Notes: a model not told the origin generated them from the sequence alone. DNA of 64,000 nucleotides from Halorubrum aethiopicum (GCF_001542905.1 NZ_LOAJ01000001.1:930001-994000), one strand, 5' to 3'. Shown: positions 45,475 to 54,771, counted from the stretch's first letter. Program-made: numbers and translations.

Positions 45475-45495
45475 CTCGAGTCCGGCCGCCGTCGC

Positions 45496-46461
45496 TCACT
45501 CGCTCGAGGCGACGCTCGTCTGCATCCCGGCGGAGTTGAACGCGCTGCCGACCTCCTCGTCGCCGAGGACGATCACGCCCGCCTCCGCGCCGGTCACGTC
45601 GTCGAACTCCGCGATCGCCCGCTCCGCGGCGGCCTCGGCGCCGACGCCCTCCTCCAGTAAGTCGACCGCCCGGCGCGTCAGCGTGACGCGCGTGATGTCC
45701 TCGCCCGCCCCGGTCGCGCTCGCGCCGCCCGCCTCGGTACAGAAGAAGCCCGACCCGACCTGCGGGACGTCGCCGACGCGGCCCGCGAGCGCGAACGAGC
45801 GTCCGCCGGTCGAGGTCGCCGCCGCGAACGTCTCGCCGTCGGACGCGACCGCGCCGACGGTGTCGTGGTCGGGCGCGCCGCGTTTCGACTTCCCGTCGCC
45901 GTCCGCTCCCGCCCCTCCGCCGTCCGTGCTCGTCCCCGCACCGGCCGCCCCGTCCCCCGACCCGCCCACCTGGTCCGCGCCCGAGGCGAACCGGCTCTCC
46001 AGCCAGTCGAGGTGCTCGCTCGGGGAGCCGTCCGGCGGGGACTCGGCCTCGTACCGCTCGCGCGTCTCGTCGGTGAGGAGGTCGACGCCGGTCTCGACGC
46101 CGAACTCCGCGGCGAGCTCGACCGCGTGGTCGCCCGACACGAGGACGTGCGGGGTTTCCTCCATGACGACGCGGGCGGCCGAGACCGCGTGCTCGACGCC
46201 CGGCATCGAGCAGACCGCGCCGACGGCGCGGTCCGAGGTCATGAGGCCCGCGTCCGTGCGGACGACGCCGTCGGACTGGACCGCGCCGCCGACGCCCGCG
46301 TTGAACCGGGGGCTCGACTCGAGGACCCTGACCCCCGCCTCGACCGCGTCGAGGGGCGTGGACGCGGCCGCGCCCGCCTCGGCCGCCTCGTCGAGGACCG
46401 CCTGTCTGGGTTCCGGTTCGTCGGGGACGCCGCCCGCGCCGCCGTGGAGTATCACGCGCAT
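45496..46461 (-). CDS. Isoaspartyl peptidase / plant-type L-asparaginase
   Basis: The 321-residue precursor begins at MRVILHGGAGGVPDEP. The Ntn-hydrolase nucleophile is the Thr of DTVGAVASDG (about residue 205), preceded by the Asp where autocleavage occurs. GRVGDVPQVGSGFF follows it. A Gly/Ala/Asp-rich insert (about 170-200) precedes the cleavage site and is longer than usual. The enzyme hydrolyses isoaspartyl dipeptides and L-asparagine. Confidence 0.9.
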   Translation of the reverse strand: MRVILHGGAGGVPDEPEPRQAVLDEAAEAGAAASTPLDAVEAGVRVLESSPRFNAGVGGAVQSDGVVRTDAGLMTSDRAVGAVCSMPGVEHAVSAARVVMEETPHVLVSGDHAVELAAEFGVETGVDLLTDETRERYEAESPPDGSPSEHLDWLESRFASGADQVGGSGDGAAGAGTSTDGGGAGADGDGKSKRGAPDHDTVGAVASDGETFAAATSTGGRSFALAGRVGDVPQVGSGFFCTEAGGASATGAGEDITRVTLTRRAVDLLEEGVGAEAAAERAIAEFDDVTGAEAGVIVLGDEEVGSAFNSAGMQTSVASSE

Positions 46462-46647
46462 GGTCGACCCTCCGCGGGCGAGCCCATAAGGCTCCGGAAA
46501 GCGGCGGGGTCGGCGGTCGCGCGCGGAGCCGCGCTCGCGCGCCGGAGACCGGGACACGCGACCGGGCGCTCGCGGCCTCGCTCCGGGCTCACACTACTGG
46601 CCGAAAGCGGCAGGCACTTTACGGCGGTGTGAGAAGCTCCGACCGTT

Positions 46648-47910
46648 ATGAGCTACGACAAGGTCGACGTACCCGAAGACGGCGAGCCGATCACCCTCGC
46701 AGACGAGGAGACCGGCGAGCTGGACGTTCCCGAGAACCCGATCGTCCCGATCCTCCACGGGGACGGCATCGGAACCGACGTCGGTCCGGCCGCCCAGCAG
46801 GTGCTCGACGCCGCCGCGGAGGCGACCGGTCGATCCATCGCGTGGATGCGCGTGTACGGCGGCGAGAGCGCCCGCCAGAAGTACGACGAGAACCTCCCCG
46901 ACGACACCGTGAACGCGATCCGCGAGTTCCGCGTCGCGATCAAGGGCCCGATGACGACGCCGGTCGGCTCCGGCTTCCGCTCGCTGAACGTCGCGCTCCG
47001 GCAGACGCTCGACCTGTACGCGAACGTCCGCCCGACCTACCACCTCGAGGGCGTCCCGTCGCCCGTGAAGAACCCCGAGGCGATGGACATGGTCACCTTC
47101 CGGGAGAACACCGAGGACGTCTACGCCGGCGTCGAGTGGGAGGCCGGCACCGACGAGGTCGAGCAGGTCCGCGACTTCCTCGAGGAGGACATGGGCGTCG
47201 AGGGCGTGCTCCACGACGGTCCCATCGGGATCGGCGTCAAGCCCATCTCCGAGTTCGCCTCCAAGCGGCTCATCCGCGAGGCGCTCGACTACGCGCTCGC
47301 GAACGACCGCGACTCCGTCACCCTCGTCCACAAGGGGAACATCATGAAGTTCACCGAGGCGCAGTTCCGCGACTGGGGCTACGAGGTCGTCGAGGAGGAG
47401 TACGGCGACGAGTTCATCACCGAGGACGAGCTGTGGGAGGAGTACGACGGCGAGCAGCCCGAGGACGCGATCGTCGTCAAGGACCGCATCGCGGACAACA
47501 TGCTCCAGCAGCTTCTCACCCGGACGGGCGACTACTCCGTCATCGCGACGATGAACCTCAACGGCGACTACATGTCCGACGCCGCCGGCGCGCAGATCGG
47601 CGGGCTGGGGATCGCGCCCGGCGTCAACTACGGCCACGGCCGCGCGCTCGCCGAGCCCGTCCACGGCTCCGCGCCCAAGTACGCCGGCGAGGACAAGGTG
47701 AACCCCACCGCGATGATCCTCTCGGGCCGCGAGATGCTCGATTACCTCGGCTGGTCGGACGCCGCCGACCTCGTGCGCGACGCCGTCGAGGAGACCATCT
47801 CCTCCGGGAAGGTCACCTACGACCTCCACCGCCAGATCGAGGGCGGCGAGAAGCTCGCGACGAGCGAGTTCGCCGACGCGGTCGTCGAGAATATAGAAAA
47901 GCTGTCATAG
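46648..47910 (+). CDS. icd: NADP-type isocitrate dehydrogenase
   Basis: The 420-residue enzyme of the TCA cycle has HGDGIG (about 33-38), GPMTTPVGSGFRSLNVALRQ (about 97-116) for substrate binding, and the NAD(P) segment GSAPKYAGEDKVNPTAMIL with Lys and Tyr typical for NADP. The stop lies in a hairpin (GAAAAGCTGTC-ATA-GACAGCTTCTC), and a second in-frame-like copy of the last 10 codons occurs 20 bases further on. The start is set by a TATA-like element about 28 bases upstream. Confidence 0.95.
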   Translation: MSYDKVDVPEDGEPITLADEETGELDVPENPIVPILHGDGIGTDVGPAAQQVLDAAAEATGRSIAWMRVYGGESARQKYDENLPDDTVNAIREFRVAIKGPMTTPVGSGFRSLNVALRQTLDLYANVRPTYHLEGVPSPVKNPEAMDMVTFRENTEDVYAGVEWEAGTDEVEQVRDFLEEDMGVEGVLHDGPIGIGVKPISEFASKRLIREALDYALANDRDSVTLVHKGNIMKFTEAQFRDWGYEVVEEEYGDEFITEDELWEEYDGEQPEDAIVVKDRIADNMLQQLLTRTGDYSVIATMNLNGDYMSDAAGAQIGGLGIAPGVNYGHGRALAEPVHGSAPKYAGEDKVNPTAMILSGREMLDYLGWSDAADLVRDAVEETISSGKVTYDLHRQIEGGEKLATSEFADAVVENIEKLS

Positions 47911-47962
47911 ACAGCTTCTCTGGCCGTCGGCTGTCGCCGACGACATCGAAAAGCTCGCCTAG
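47878..47962 (+). repeat. Duplicated icd 3' end
   Basis: The last codons of icd (47878-47910, encoding AVVENIEKLS and TAG) are followed at 47930-47962 by a diverged copy that would encode AVADDIEKLA and TAG. The spacer is 19 bases. It looks like a scar of a target-site duplication or of replacement of the gene's 3' end. Confidence 0.65.
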
Positions 47963-47974
47963 GCGAGCTTTTCG
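47947..47974. repeat. 28-base perfect palindrome after icd
   Basis: CGAAAAGCTCGCCT and its reverse complement AGGCGAGCTTTTCG run together with no loop base (centre between 47960 and 47961). It lies over the second copy of the icd stop. In RNA it would form a hairpin with a short loop and might end the icd transcript, or it may be an excision scar. Confidence 0.6.
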
Positions 47975-48035
47975 AGCGCCCGGAGATCGGCGACCCTCGG
48001 AACCCGAGTATCACCGAGGAGAATCGATCACCGTG

Positions 48036-48044
48036 TTTTAAATA
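48036..48044 (+). promoter_or_regulatory. TATA box for the 44-residue zinc microprotein
   Basis: TTTTAAATA is centred 27 bases before the ATG at 48067. The start would be near 48064-48067, so the transcript is leaderless or nearly so, even though GGAG precedes the ATG by three bases. Confidence 0.65.
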
Positions 48045-48066
48045 CGGATAGCGTCTAGCTGGAGTA

Positions 48067-48201
48067 ATGAAAGTCCAGTTCGAGTGCTCGTGTTCCGAGG
48101 AGATCTCCGAGTTCACTCGAGGACAGACGAGCCGGGGGGTTCACGTCGAGTGCGGCAACTGCGGGGCGGTGTACGCGGTCACGATCACCGAACTCGAGTG
48201 A
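48067..48201 (+). CDS. 44-residue zinc-ribbon-like microprotein
   Basis: The short open frame encodes MKVQFECSCSEEISEFTRGQ, then TSRGVHVECGNC and GAVYAVTITELE. A CxC pair (residues 7 and 9) and a CxxC pair (residues 29 and 32) could hold one zinc ion. It has a strong TATA box at the right distance and an acidic composition. Zinc microproteins of this type are numerous in haloarchaea and mostly of unknown role. It runs head-on to the histidine kinase gene, whose stop is only 13 bases away. Confidence 0.72.
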   Translation: MKVQFECSCSEEISEFTRGQTSRGVHVECGNCGAVYAVTITELE

Positions 48202-48213
48202 CGCGGGTCGGGG

Positions 48214-49125
48214 TTATCCGTCCGGGGATCTCTCCGCCGACCGAAACCGAAGCATGACCGTGGTGCCGTCGTCGGTGGCGTCGAACCGCACGGTTCCGCC
48301 CTGTAGCTCGCACATCCACTTGACGAGCCACAGCCCGATGCTGCTGGCGTGTGAAAGCGGCGTCTCCTCTTCGGCCCGCAACACCGCCCGCTCGTCCTCG
48401 GGGATCCCCGGCCCGTTGTCGTCGACCTCCAGCCGGGTCGTCGTCCCGCTCGTCTCGACGCGCGCGCGGACCCGCCGACCGGGGTCGTGGTTGTGGGCGA
48501 TCGCGTTCTCGAACACCTCCCGGACCGGGTAGCTCACGGACTCGTCCGCGCGTATCCACGCGTGCTCGGGGAGATCGAGCGAGACCTCCGCGTCCGTCCG
48601 CTCGTCGTCCAGCCCCTCGACCGCCTCGCGGACGACCGTCGTGAGGTCGACGCGGTCCTCCACGGGGCCGGGCGAGGCGTCCTCGATGACCCGGAGCTTC
48701 TCGCTTATCTCGACCATGTCCTCCGTGGTCTCGCGGATAGTCGCCAGACACTCGCGGCTGCGCTCGTCGTCCAGGCGACGCTCGAGCAGGTCGGCGTACC
48801 CCTGGACGACGTTGAGGTCGTTCCGGACGTTGTGTCTGAACACCCGGCTCAACACCTGAAGCTGCTGGTTCGAGGTCTCCAGCTCCTCGCGAGCGGCGGC
48901 GGCACGACGGGAGTGGTGACGCACCGCGGCGTAGACGAACAGCGAGGAGGCCCCGACGAGCGCCAGACCGCCCGCGATCCGGGCGGGCGAGAACGGGACT
49001 GCGGAGCCGGAGATCGCCCCGATCGCGACGTCGATCGCGACCACACACGCCGCGCCACAGAGGAGGTACAGACCCGCGACGGCGCGCGGTGACCGGTCGA
49101 AGAGCGGATCCGGATCTGATTTCAT
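48214..49125 (-). CDS. Membrane sensor histidine kinase
   Basis: The 303-residue kinase has two N-terminal membrane spans (about 15-35 and 45-67), a short coiled coil and a HisKA-type motif VFRHNVRNDLNVVQGYAD (His near 95). The HATPase_c domain has the N box VFENAIAHNHDPGRRV, G1 DDNGPGIP and SSIGLWLVKWMCELQGG. It belongs to the haloarchaeal group with the H-N-RN-DL variant of the phosphorylation site. No separate sensor domain or adjacent regulator is present. Confidence 0.9.
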   Translation of the reverse strand: MKSDPDPLFDRSPRAVAGLYLLCGAACVVAIDVAIGAISGSAVPFSPARIAGGLALVGASSLFVYAAVRHHSRRAAAAREELETSNQQLQVLSRVFRHNVRNDLNVVQGYADLLERRLDDERSRECLATIRETTEDMVEISEKLRVIEDASPGPVEDRVDLTTVVREAVEGLDDERTDAEVSLDLPEHAWIRADESVSYPVREVFENAIAHNHDPGRRVRARVETSGTTTRLEVDDNGPGIPEDERAVLRAEEETPLSHASSIGLWLVKWMCELQGGTVRFDATDDGTTVMLRFRSAERSPDG

Positions 49126-49283
49126 TTATATATCACTTAACCCCAGCGTAGATCGTCCGTAACTAACGGGTCGATCCGACGTGTATTAAGTGTTCACCGT
49201 GGCGGAACGAGGCGGCAAACCGAGGGACCGAACGCCCGCCCATCACGTCACGGTATCGAGTCGCGGATCGCTATCGAGACCGG

Positions 49284-49559
49284 TTACCACTCCGCACAGT
49301 CGGCACAGACGAAGCCGTCGTCGTCGCGCCAGCGCCGTTCGACCGTCGCGCCGCAGCGGTCGCAGTCGGCCCCGTCCGCCGACCACGTCGACGTCGACTC
49401 GGCCGGCTCGATCTCTGCGGGATCGTGCCCGTTCGAGCCGTCCTCGCCGGGGCCATCCTCGACTTCCGGGTCGTCCCCGCCGGACCCATCCTCGACTTCC
49501 GGATCGTCCTCGCCGCTTCCGGCGGGCGCGAACTCGTCGAGCGAGCGGTCCTCGGGCAT
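49284..49559 (-). CDS. Small zinc-binding protein with acidic repeat
   Basis: The 91-residue protein has an acidic N-terminal half with tandem repeats of GGDDPEVEDG type (residues about 16-38) and a C-terminal zinc motif CDRCGATVERRW...FVCADCAEW with four Cys. Its ATG touches the lysS stop codon, so it is the third gene of pyrH-lysS-this. The 158 bases between it and the kinase start hold no gene. Confidence 0.77.
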   Translation of the reverse strand: MPEDRSLDEFAPAGSGEDDPEVEDGSGGDDPEVEDGPGEDGSNGHDPAEIEPAESTSTWSADGADCDRCGATVERRWRDDDGFVCADCAEW

Positions 49560-51338
49560 TCACGCCTCCCGCCGCAGCCTGGCGACGACGAACTCGCGTT
49601 CCAGTTCGCCGAGGAACTCGCCGAGACGGGGGCCCTGCGGCTGGTCGAAGAAGAGCCGGTAGCCCGCCTCGAAGAAGTCGGCGACCTCGACGCCGTGGTC
49701 GCGGGCGGTCTCGTACATCTCGGCCTGGATCGCCTCCCCGTCGTGGCCCGCGGCGACGAAGTCGGCGAGGTCGTCGAGCGCCGCGGCCACGTCGTCGTCG
49801 AACTCGACGGCCGGGAGATCGGTCTGGAGCCGGTAGTTGTACTCGTTGTCGGTGCGCTCGGCCCACGTCCGCGCGCGCTCGACGCGGGCGAGCGCCTCCC
49901 GGACCGCCCACTCCGGGGTGTCGCCGTCGACGTGGCCCTCGTCGCGCGCGAGCCGCTCGCGCAGGTCCTCGTCCTCGACCATGCCGAGGACCGCGGCGAA
50001 GGTGTACGGGAACCGGACGCGGTCGGCGGGGTCGGCGTCCGCGGGACGGTCGGAGATCGCCCGACCGTCGCCGGACCGACCGTCGGGCGACTCGCCGCCC
50101 CATCCCATCACGAACGGGTACGCGCGCTCGGCGAACCGGGTCAGCTCCTCGTCGTCGACCTCGCCGAAGTACGCCCGCTCGAAGCGGTCGAAGCGGTCGA
50201 CGAGGAGGTCGATCCGCTCGAGGTCGAGATCGCGCGCCTTCTTCGGGTGGAGCGCGAAGAAGTAGCGGACCACCTCGGGCTCGAGTATCTCGAGCAGCTC
50301 GGGCACCGTGACCACGTTGCCCGCCGACGAGGAGAGCGCCTCCCCGCCGAGCGTGAACCACTCGTACACCATCGGCACGGGCGGCTCGATGCCGAAGACG
50401 GTCCGCGCGAGGTCGACGCCGGAGGGCCACGACCCCTCGGCGTGATCCTTGCCGAACGGCTCGAAGTCGACGTCGAGCACGTCCCACTGGGCGGGCCACT
50501 CGAGCCGCCACGGCAGCTTCCCCTCCCGGAACGTGGCGGTGCCCTCGTGGCCGCAGCCATCGATGATGTCGTCGCCGACCTCGAGGTCGGTACAGACGTA
50601 CTCGACCGTCTCCGCCTCGAGATCGACCGCCGTCACCGTCTCCGTGACCTTCCCGCACTCCGCACAGACCGGGTTGAAGGGGACGTACTCGTCGTCGACC
50701 TTGTCCTGGTACGTCCCGAGCGTCCCGCGGACCGTCTCGAGGTCCGCGAGCACGGTTCGGACCGCGTCGTCGAAGCGGCCGTCGGCGTACAGCTCCGTGT
50801 TCGAGACCATCTCGACGGGGACGCCGAGGCGGTCGGCGTCGGCGGAGAGCAGCGCCGCGAAGTGGGCCGCGTACGACTCGCGCTCGCCGAACGGGTCCGG
50901 AATGGACGTGTACGGCTTCCCCAGGTTGCGGCCGAGCGCGCCCGCGTCCACGTCGCCGAGGCCGACGATCTCGCCGTCGGCGTTCGCCAGTTTCCGGGGA
51001 AGCTTCCGGAGCGGGTCCTTGTCGTCGGAGGTGAACAGCTGGCGGACCTCGTGGCCGCGCTCGCGGAGCACCTCGGCGACGAAGTAGCCGCGCATGACCT
51101 CGTTGACGTTGCCGACGTGCGCGACGCCGGAGGGCGAGACGCCGCCCTTGATCACGATCGGCTCGTCGGGGTCGCGCGCCTCGATCTCGTCGGCGACGAC
51201 GTCCGCCCAGAAGGCGTGGAACTCGCCGTCCCCCGAGAGCCCGCTCCCGGAGTCCGCCTGCTCCGAGAGGATGTGCGGGGAGTCGGCGTTCGTCGAGTCG
51301 TCGTCCGCTGAGCCGTCGTCCGCCGAGTCGCCGGTCAT
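49560..51338 (-). CDS. lysS: Class I lysyl-tRNA synthetase
   Basis: The 592-residue enzyme is the archaeal class I LysRS, unrelated to the class II enzyme. Its HIGH-type motif is PSGVAHVGN (about 72-80) and its KMSKS counterpart SSSAGN (about 335). A zinc motif CAECGKV...CGHEG follows the catalytic insertion. The first 40 residues are a disordered acidic tail. The start overlaps pyrH's stop (ATGA). The open frame runs on through pyrH in the same direction but is only a shadow there. Confidence 0.95.
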   Translation of the reverse strand: MTGDSADDGSADDDSTNADSPHILSEQADSGSGLSGDGEFHAFWADVVADEIEARDPDEPIVIKGGVSPSGVAHVGNVNEVMRGYFVAEVLRERGHEVRQLFTSDDKDPLRKLPRKLANADGEIVGLGDVDAGALGRNLGKPYTSIPDPFGERESYAAHFAALLSADADRLGVPVEMVSNTELYADGRFDDAVRTVLADLETVRGTLGTYQDKVDDEYVPFNPVCAECGKVTETVTAVDLEAETVEYVCTDLEVGDDIIDGCGHEGTATFREGKLPWRLEWPAQWDVLDVDFEPFGKDHAEGSWPSGVDLARTVFGIEPPVPMVYEWFTLGGEALSSSAGNVVTVPELLEILEPEVVRYFFALHPKKARDLDLERIDLLVDRFDRFERAYFGEVDDEELTRFAERAYPFVMGWGGESPDGRSGDGRAISDRPADADPADRVRFPYTFAAVLGMVEDEDLRERLARDEGHVDGDTPEWAVREALARVERARTWAERTDNEYNYRLQTDLPAVEFDDDVAAALDDLADFVAAGHDGEAIQAEMYETARDHGVEVADFFEAGYRLFFDQPQGPRLGEFLGELEREFVVARLRREA

Positions 51339-52054
51339 CGCCCCCTCGCCCACGCCGCCGGTTCCGTGCTTCCCTCGGGGATCACGTTCGTTCCCGTGTG
51401 CTCGCCGCGGAGGACGGCGTCGACGACCGCCTCGGGGTCGGTGCCGTCGAGGACGACGGAGCGGACCCCGGCGCGGTCGATCAGCTTCGCCGCGAGCAGG
51501 TCGACGGGGGCGGAGGAGCCGGCGTTCCGGCTCATCGGGAGCACCACGTCGACGAGTTCGGCCGGCGACAGCGACTCGAACCGCGTGGCGTCGTCGTGGC
51601 TGTTGGGATCGACATCGTAGACGCCGTCGGCGCTCGTCGCGAACACGAGCAGGTCGGCGTCGACGGACTCCGCGAGCGCGACCGCGACCGCGTCGGTCGT
51701 CTGGCCGGGCGTTATCCCGCCCATCACGGGCACCTCCCCCCGGCGGAACGCGGCGGCCGCCTCGTCGTACCCCGTCGCCGGCGCGGGCGCGGCCGCGTCG
51801 CCGAGCGCCGCGATCAGCAGGCGAGCGTTGAGCCGCGTGGTGCCGATCCCCAGCTCGTCGAGCTCGACCTCGTTGCCGCCGAGCTCGCGGGCGGTCGTGA
51901 TGTACTCGCGAGCGACGCCGCCGCCGCCGACGACGGCCGCGACCGAACACTCCTCCGCCGTCAGCCGCTCGACCGCGTCGGCGTAGGCGGCGACACGTTC
52001 GGGATCGAGCTCCGGCGCGAGCACGCTCCCGCCGATGGAAACGACGACTCTCAT
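51335..52054 (-). CDS. pyrH: Uridylate kinase
   Basis: The 239-residue UMP kinase of archaeal type phosphorylates UMP to UDP. It has VSIGGSVLAP (residues 5-14), AVVGGGGVAREYI (about 39-51), VMGGITPGQTTDAVA (about 125-139) and ATSADGVYDVDP (about 150-161). It is translationally coupled to lysS. The upstream gap to the carboxylase gene (divergent) is 118 bases. Confidence 0.94.
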   Translation of the reverse strand: MRVVVSIGGSVLAPELDPERVAAYADAVERLTAEECSVAAVVGGGGVAREYITTARELGGNEVELDELGIGTTRLNARLLIAALGDAAAPAPATGYDEAAAAFRRGEVPVMGGITPGQTTDAVAVALAESVDADLLVFATSADGVYDVDPNSHDDATRFESLSPAELVDVVLPMSRNAGSSAPVDLLAAKLIDRAGVRSVVLDGTDPEAVVDAVLRGEHTGTNVIPEGSTEPAAWARGR

Positions 52055-52172
52055 TGCGGCGAGGTAGCCGTGTCGCCGGCTTAAGGATTGTCAAGCGGGG
52101 ACGGCGACGGAGCCTCCGGCGGGCGCGTTTCCCATGGAAAACAGTTTAGGACCGTCCGGGAGTCCCCCCGGC

Positions 52173-54025
52173 ATGAAGATCCACGTCGGGTCGGCGGCGA
52201 CGGCCGAGGAGGCCGAGGCGATCGCCCGGTCGCTCGCGGCGCACCTCGGCGTCGGCGTCGACGTCCACGTCGGGGAGAGCGAGGAGCCCGCGGCGAGCGC
52301 CGACCCCCGGAGACGGCCTATCCCCTCGAGGACGATCTGGGCCCCACCGACCGCGAGCGAGACCTCCGGGCGGAGATCGCGGACATCCGGGAGGGCGGTC
52401 CCGCGAAGTACCGCGAGCGACTGGAGGAGCAGGGGAAGCTGTTCGTCCGCGACCGCCTCGACCTCTGGTTCGGCGGCGAGGGGGGAACGCGCGGCGCGGG
52501 CGACGCGGACGCGGGCGACGACGGCCCGGCGGGGGTGCGCTTCGAGGACGGGACGTTCGCCGCCTTCGACGACTGGCACCCGAACGCGCACGGACGGGAC
52601 GGCGGGAGCGCCGGCGACGACGCGGACGGCGAGAGCGATGACGCGGAGGCGTTCGACGGCGACGACGGCGACCGCCTCCCGGCCGACGGCCTCCTGACGG
52701 GCGGTGCCGAGTTCGAGGGGCGCGACGTCCACTTCATGGCCAACGACTTCACGGTGAAGGCCGGGTCGATGGCGGCGAAGGGCGTCGAGAAGTTCCTCCG
52801 CATGCAACGACGCGCGCTGAAGACGGGCAACCCGGTCCTCTACCTGATGGACTCCTCGGGCGGGCGGATCGACCGGCAGTCCGGCTTCTTCGCCAACCGC
52901 GAGGGGATCGGGAAGTACTACTACAACCACTCGATGCTGTCGGGGGCGGTCCCGCAGATCTGCGTGCTCTACGGCCCCTGTATCGCCGGGGCGGCGTACA
53001 CGCCCGTCTTCGCCGACTTCACCGTGATGGTCGAGGACGTCTCCGCGATGGCGATCGCCTCCCCGCGGATGGTCGAGATGGTCACCGGCGAGGAGATCGA
53101 TCTACAGGAACTGGGCGGTCCGCGGATCCACGCTGAGGAGTCCGGCTCCGCGGATCTCGTCGCCCGCGACGAGGAACACGCCCGCGAACTCGTCGCCGAC
53201 CTGATCGGCTACCTCCCGGACCGGGCCGGCGAGAAACCCCCACGATCCGAGCCGAGGCCGCCGAAGTTCTCGCCCGAGGGGATAGACGAGCTGATCCCCG
53301 AGTCGCCGACCCGCCCGTACGACGTTCGCGACCTCCTCGACCGGATCGCGGACGCGGAGTCCGTCTTCGAGCTGAAATCTGGGTACGGATCCGAGATACT
53401 CACCGCGTTCTGCCGGATCGACGGGCGGCCCGTCGGCGTCGTCGCCAACCAGCCGACGGAGCGCTCGGGCGCGATCTTCCCCGACGCCGCCGAGAAGGCC
53501 GCGGAGTTCGTCTGGACGTGTGACGCCTACGAGATCCCCCTCTTATACCTCTGTGACACCCCCGGCTTCATGGCGGGGAGTCAGGTGGAGAGAGACGGGA
53601 TCTTGGAGAAGGGGAAGAAACTGATCTACGCCACGTCGTCCGCGACGGTCCCGAAACAGACCGTCGTGGTCCGGAAGGCGTACGGCGCGGGGATCTACGC
53701 CATGGGCGGGCCCGCCTACGACCCCGAGAGCACCATCGGGCTCCCCTCCGGCGAGATCGCGATCATGGGGCCGGAGGCCGCGATCAACGCGGTCTACGCC
53801 CGAAAGCTCGCCGAGATCGACGATCCGGAGGAGCGCGCGGCCGAGGAGGAGCGGCTCCGCGAGGAGTACCGCGAAGAGATAGACGTACATCGAATGGCGA
53901 GCGAGGTCGTCATCGACGAGATCGTCCCGCCCTCGGACCTCCGCGCCCAGCTCGCCGCCCGCTTCGACTTCTACGAGGACGTGAAGAAGGACCTCCCCGA
54001 GAAGAAACACGGGACGATCTTGTGA
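52173..54025 (+). CDS. Acyl-CoA carboxylase carboxyltransferase subunit, interrupted by a one-base frameshift
   Basis: The N-terminus MKIHVGSAATAEEAEAIARS lies in one frame up to about residue 45, and the rest, from PPETAYPLEDDLGPT, lies in another. Adding one C to the five-C run at 52304-52308 joins them as ADPPETAYPLEDD and gives about 617 residues. The carboxyltransferase core has DSSGGRIDRQSGFFANREGIGKYYYNHSMLSG when read across about residues 229-260, GPCIAGAAYTPVFADF, and LCDTPGFMAG. The acidic insertion near 130-160 is typical of haloarchaeal homologues. It should act with a biotin carrier to carboxylate an acyl-CoA. The frameshift is probably a sequencing error. Confidence 0.88.
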
Positions 54026-54066
54026 CTCGCTAACTCTTTTGAGATCTCGATCCCTTATGGATCTAC

Positions 54067-54693
54067 ATGAACGGAGCAGAGATCGGTGATGACGGCGGTG
54101 AGTGGAGCGACGACCTCCGGGAGGAGTACCGAAAGGCGTTCGTCGAGGCGTCGACGGAAGACATCGAGAAACTGAGGAAAGTTATCACAAACGATGAGTC
54201 GTTGGAGGGGAGTGAACTCGTCGAACGGTACCCGGTCTCGGGAGACGACGAGGAAGACGGTCATTCGAGAGAGGAGTTGGAACACCGGACGAATATGGAA
54301 CTGGAAGAATACCACGGCCTCAGTCGGGATCGGATCGAAGAACGCGAAGATCAGTTCGTCCGATCACTCGATCTCCTCGAACAGGGATTTGAGGAGGTGA
54401 ATGGGTCGAACGGCGGCGACGAGGCCGTATCCATCCGAGAGGCTGCCTACGCGACGCAGTTGTGTTCCCAGCGGCTCACGATGTTGCGCTCGTCCGTCGC
54501 CGCTAGTGTGGGGACTAGGCTCAAGAACCTGTTCGGGTGGCTCAAAAACGTCGTCTCGTCGATATCGTCGAAACTGTGGAACCTGGTCTCCTCACACACC
54601 AGTCTCCAGGAGTGGAGCGTCACCGGCGGGGCCGGCGTCTCGATGTTCGGCCTCCAGGGCAACGCCGACGTGTCGTTGACGTTCGGTCCCTGA
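54067..54693 (+). CDS. Hypothetical protein, less GC-rich than its neighbours
   Basis: I do not recognise this 208-residue protein. The N-terminal 125 residues are acidic and helical (EEYRKAFVEASTEDIEKLRK). A region of amphipathic helices follows (TRLKNLFGWLKNVVSSISSK, about 150-170). The end, GGAGVSMFGLQGNADVSLTFGP, looks like a Gly-rich beta segment. The base composition is lower in GC, and codon use differs from the flanking carboxylase and peroxiredoxin-like genes, which suggests acquisition. No partner gene is seen. Confidence 0.6.
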   Translation: MNGAEIGDDGGEWSDDLREEYRKAFVEASTEDIEKLRKVITNDESLEGSELVERYPVSGDDEEDGHSREELEHRTNMELEEYHGLSRDRIEEREDQFVRSLDLLEQGFEEVNGSNGGDEAVSIREAAYATQLCSQRLTMLRSSVAASVGTRLKNLFGWLKNVVSSISSKLWNLVSSHTSLQEWSVTGGAGVSMFGLQGNADVSLTFGP

Positions 54694-54737
54694 TCGGCTC
54701 CGGATCGGTCCGATCCCCGGAACCCCGCGGATGGTGA

Positions 54738-54746
54738 TTTTATATG
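54738..54746 (+). promoter_or_regulatory. TATA box for the peroxiredoxin-like gene
   Basis: TTTTATATG is centred about 30 bases before the ATG at 54772, in an otherwise GC-rich gap. Confidence 0.6.
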
Positions 54747-54771
54747 CGACGCACGCGACCGTGAGCGAACG

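Noticed and set aside
49560-52094. 844-codon fused frame covering lysS and pyrH
   Set aside because: Only the lysS part is protein-like. The upstream half is the shadow of pyrH, and lysS has its own ATG overlapping the pyrH stop.
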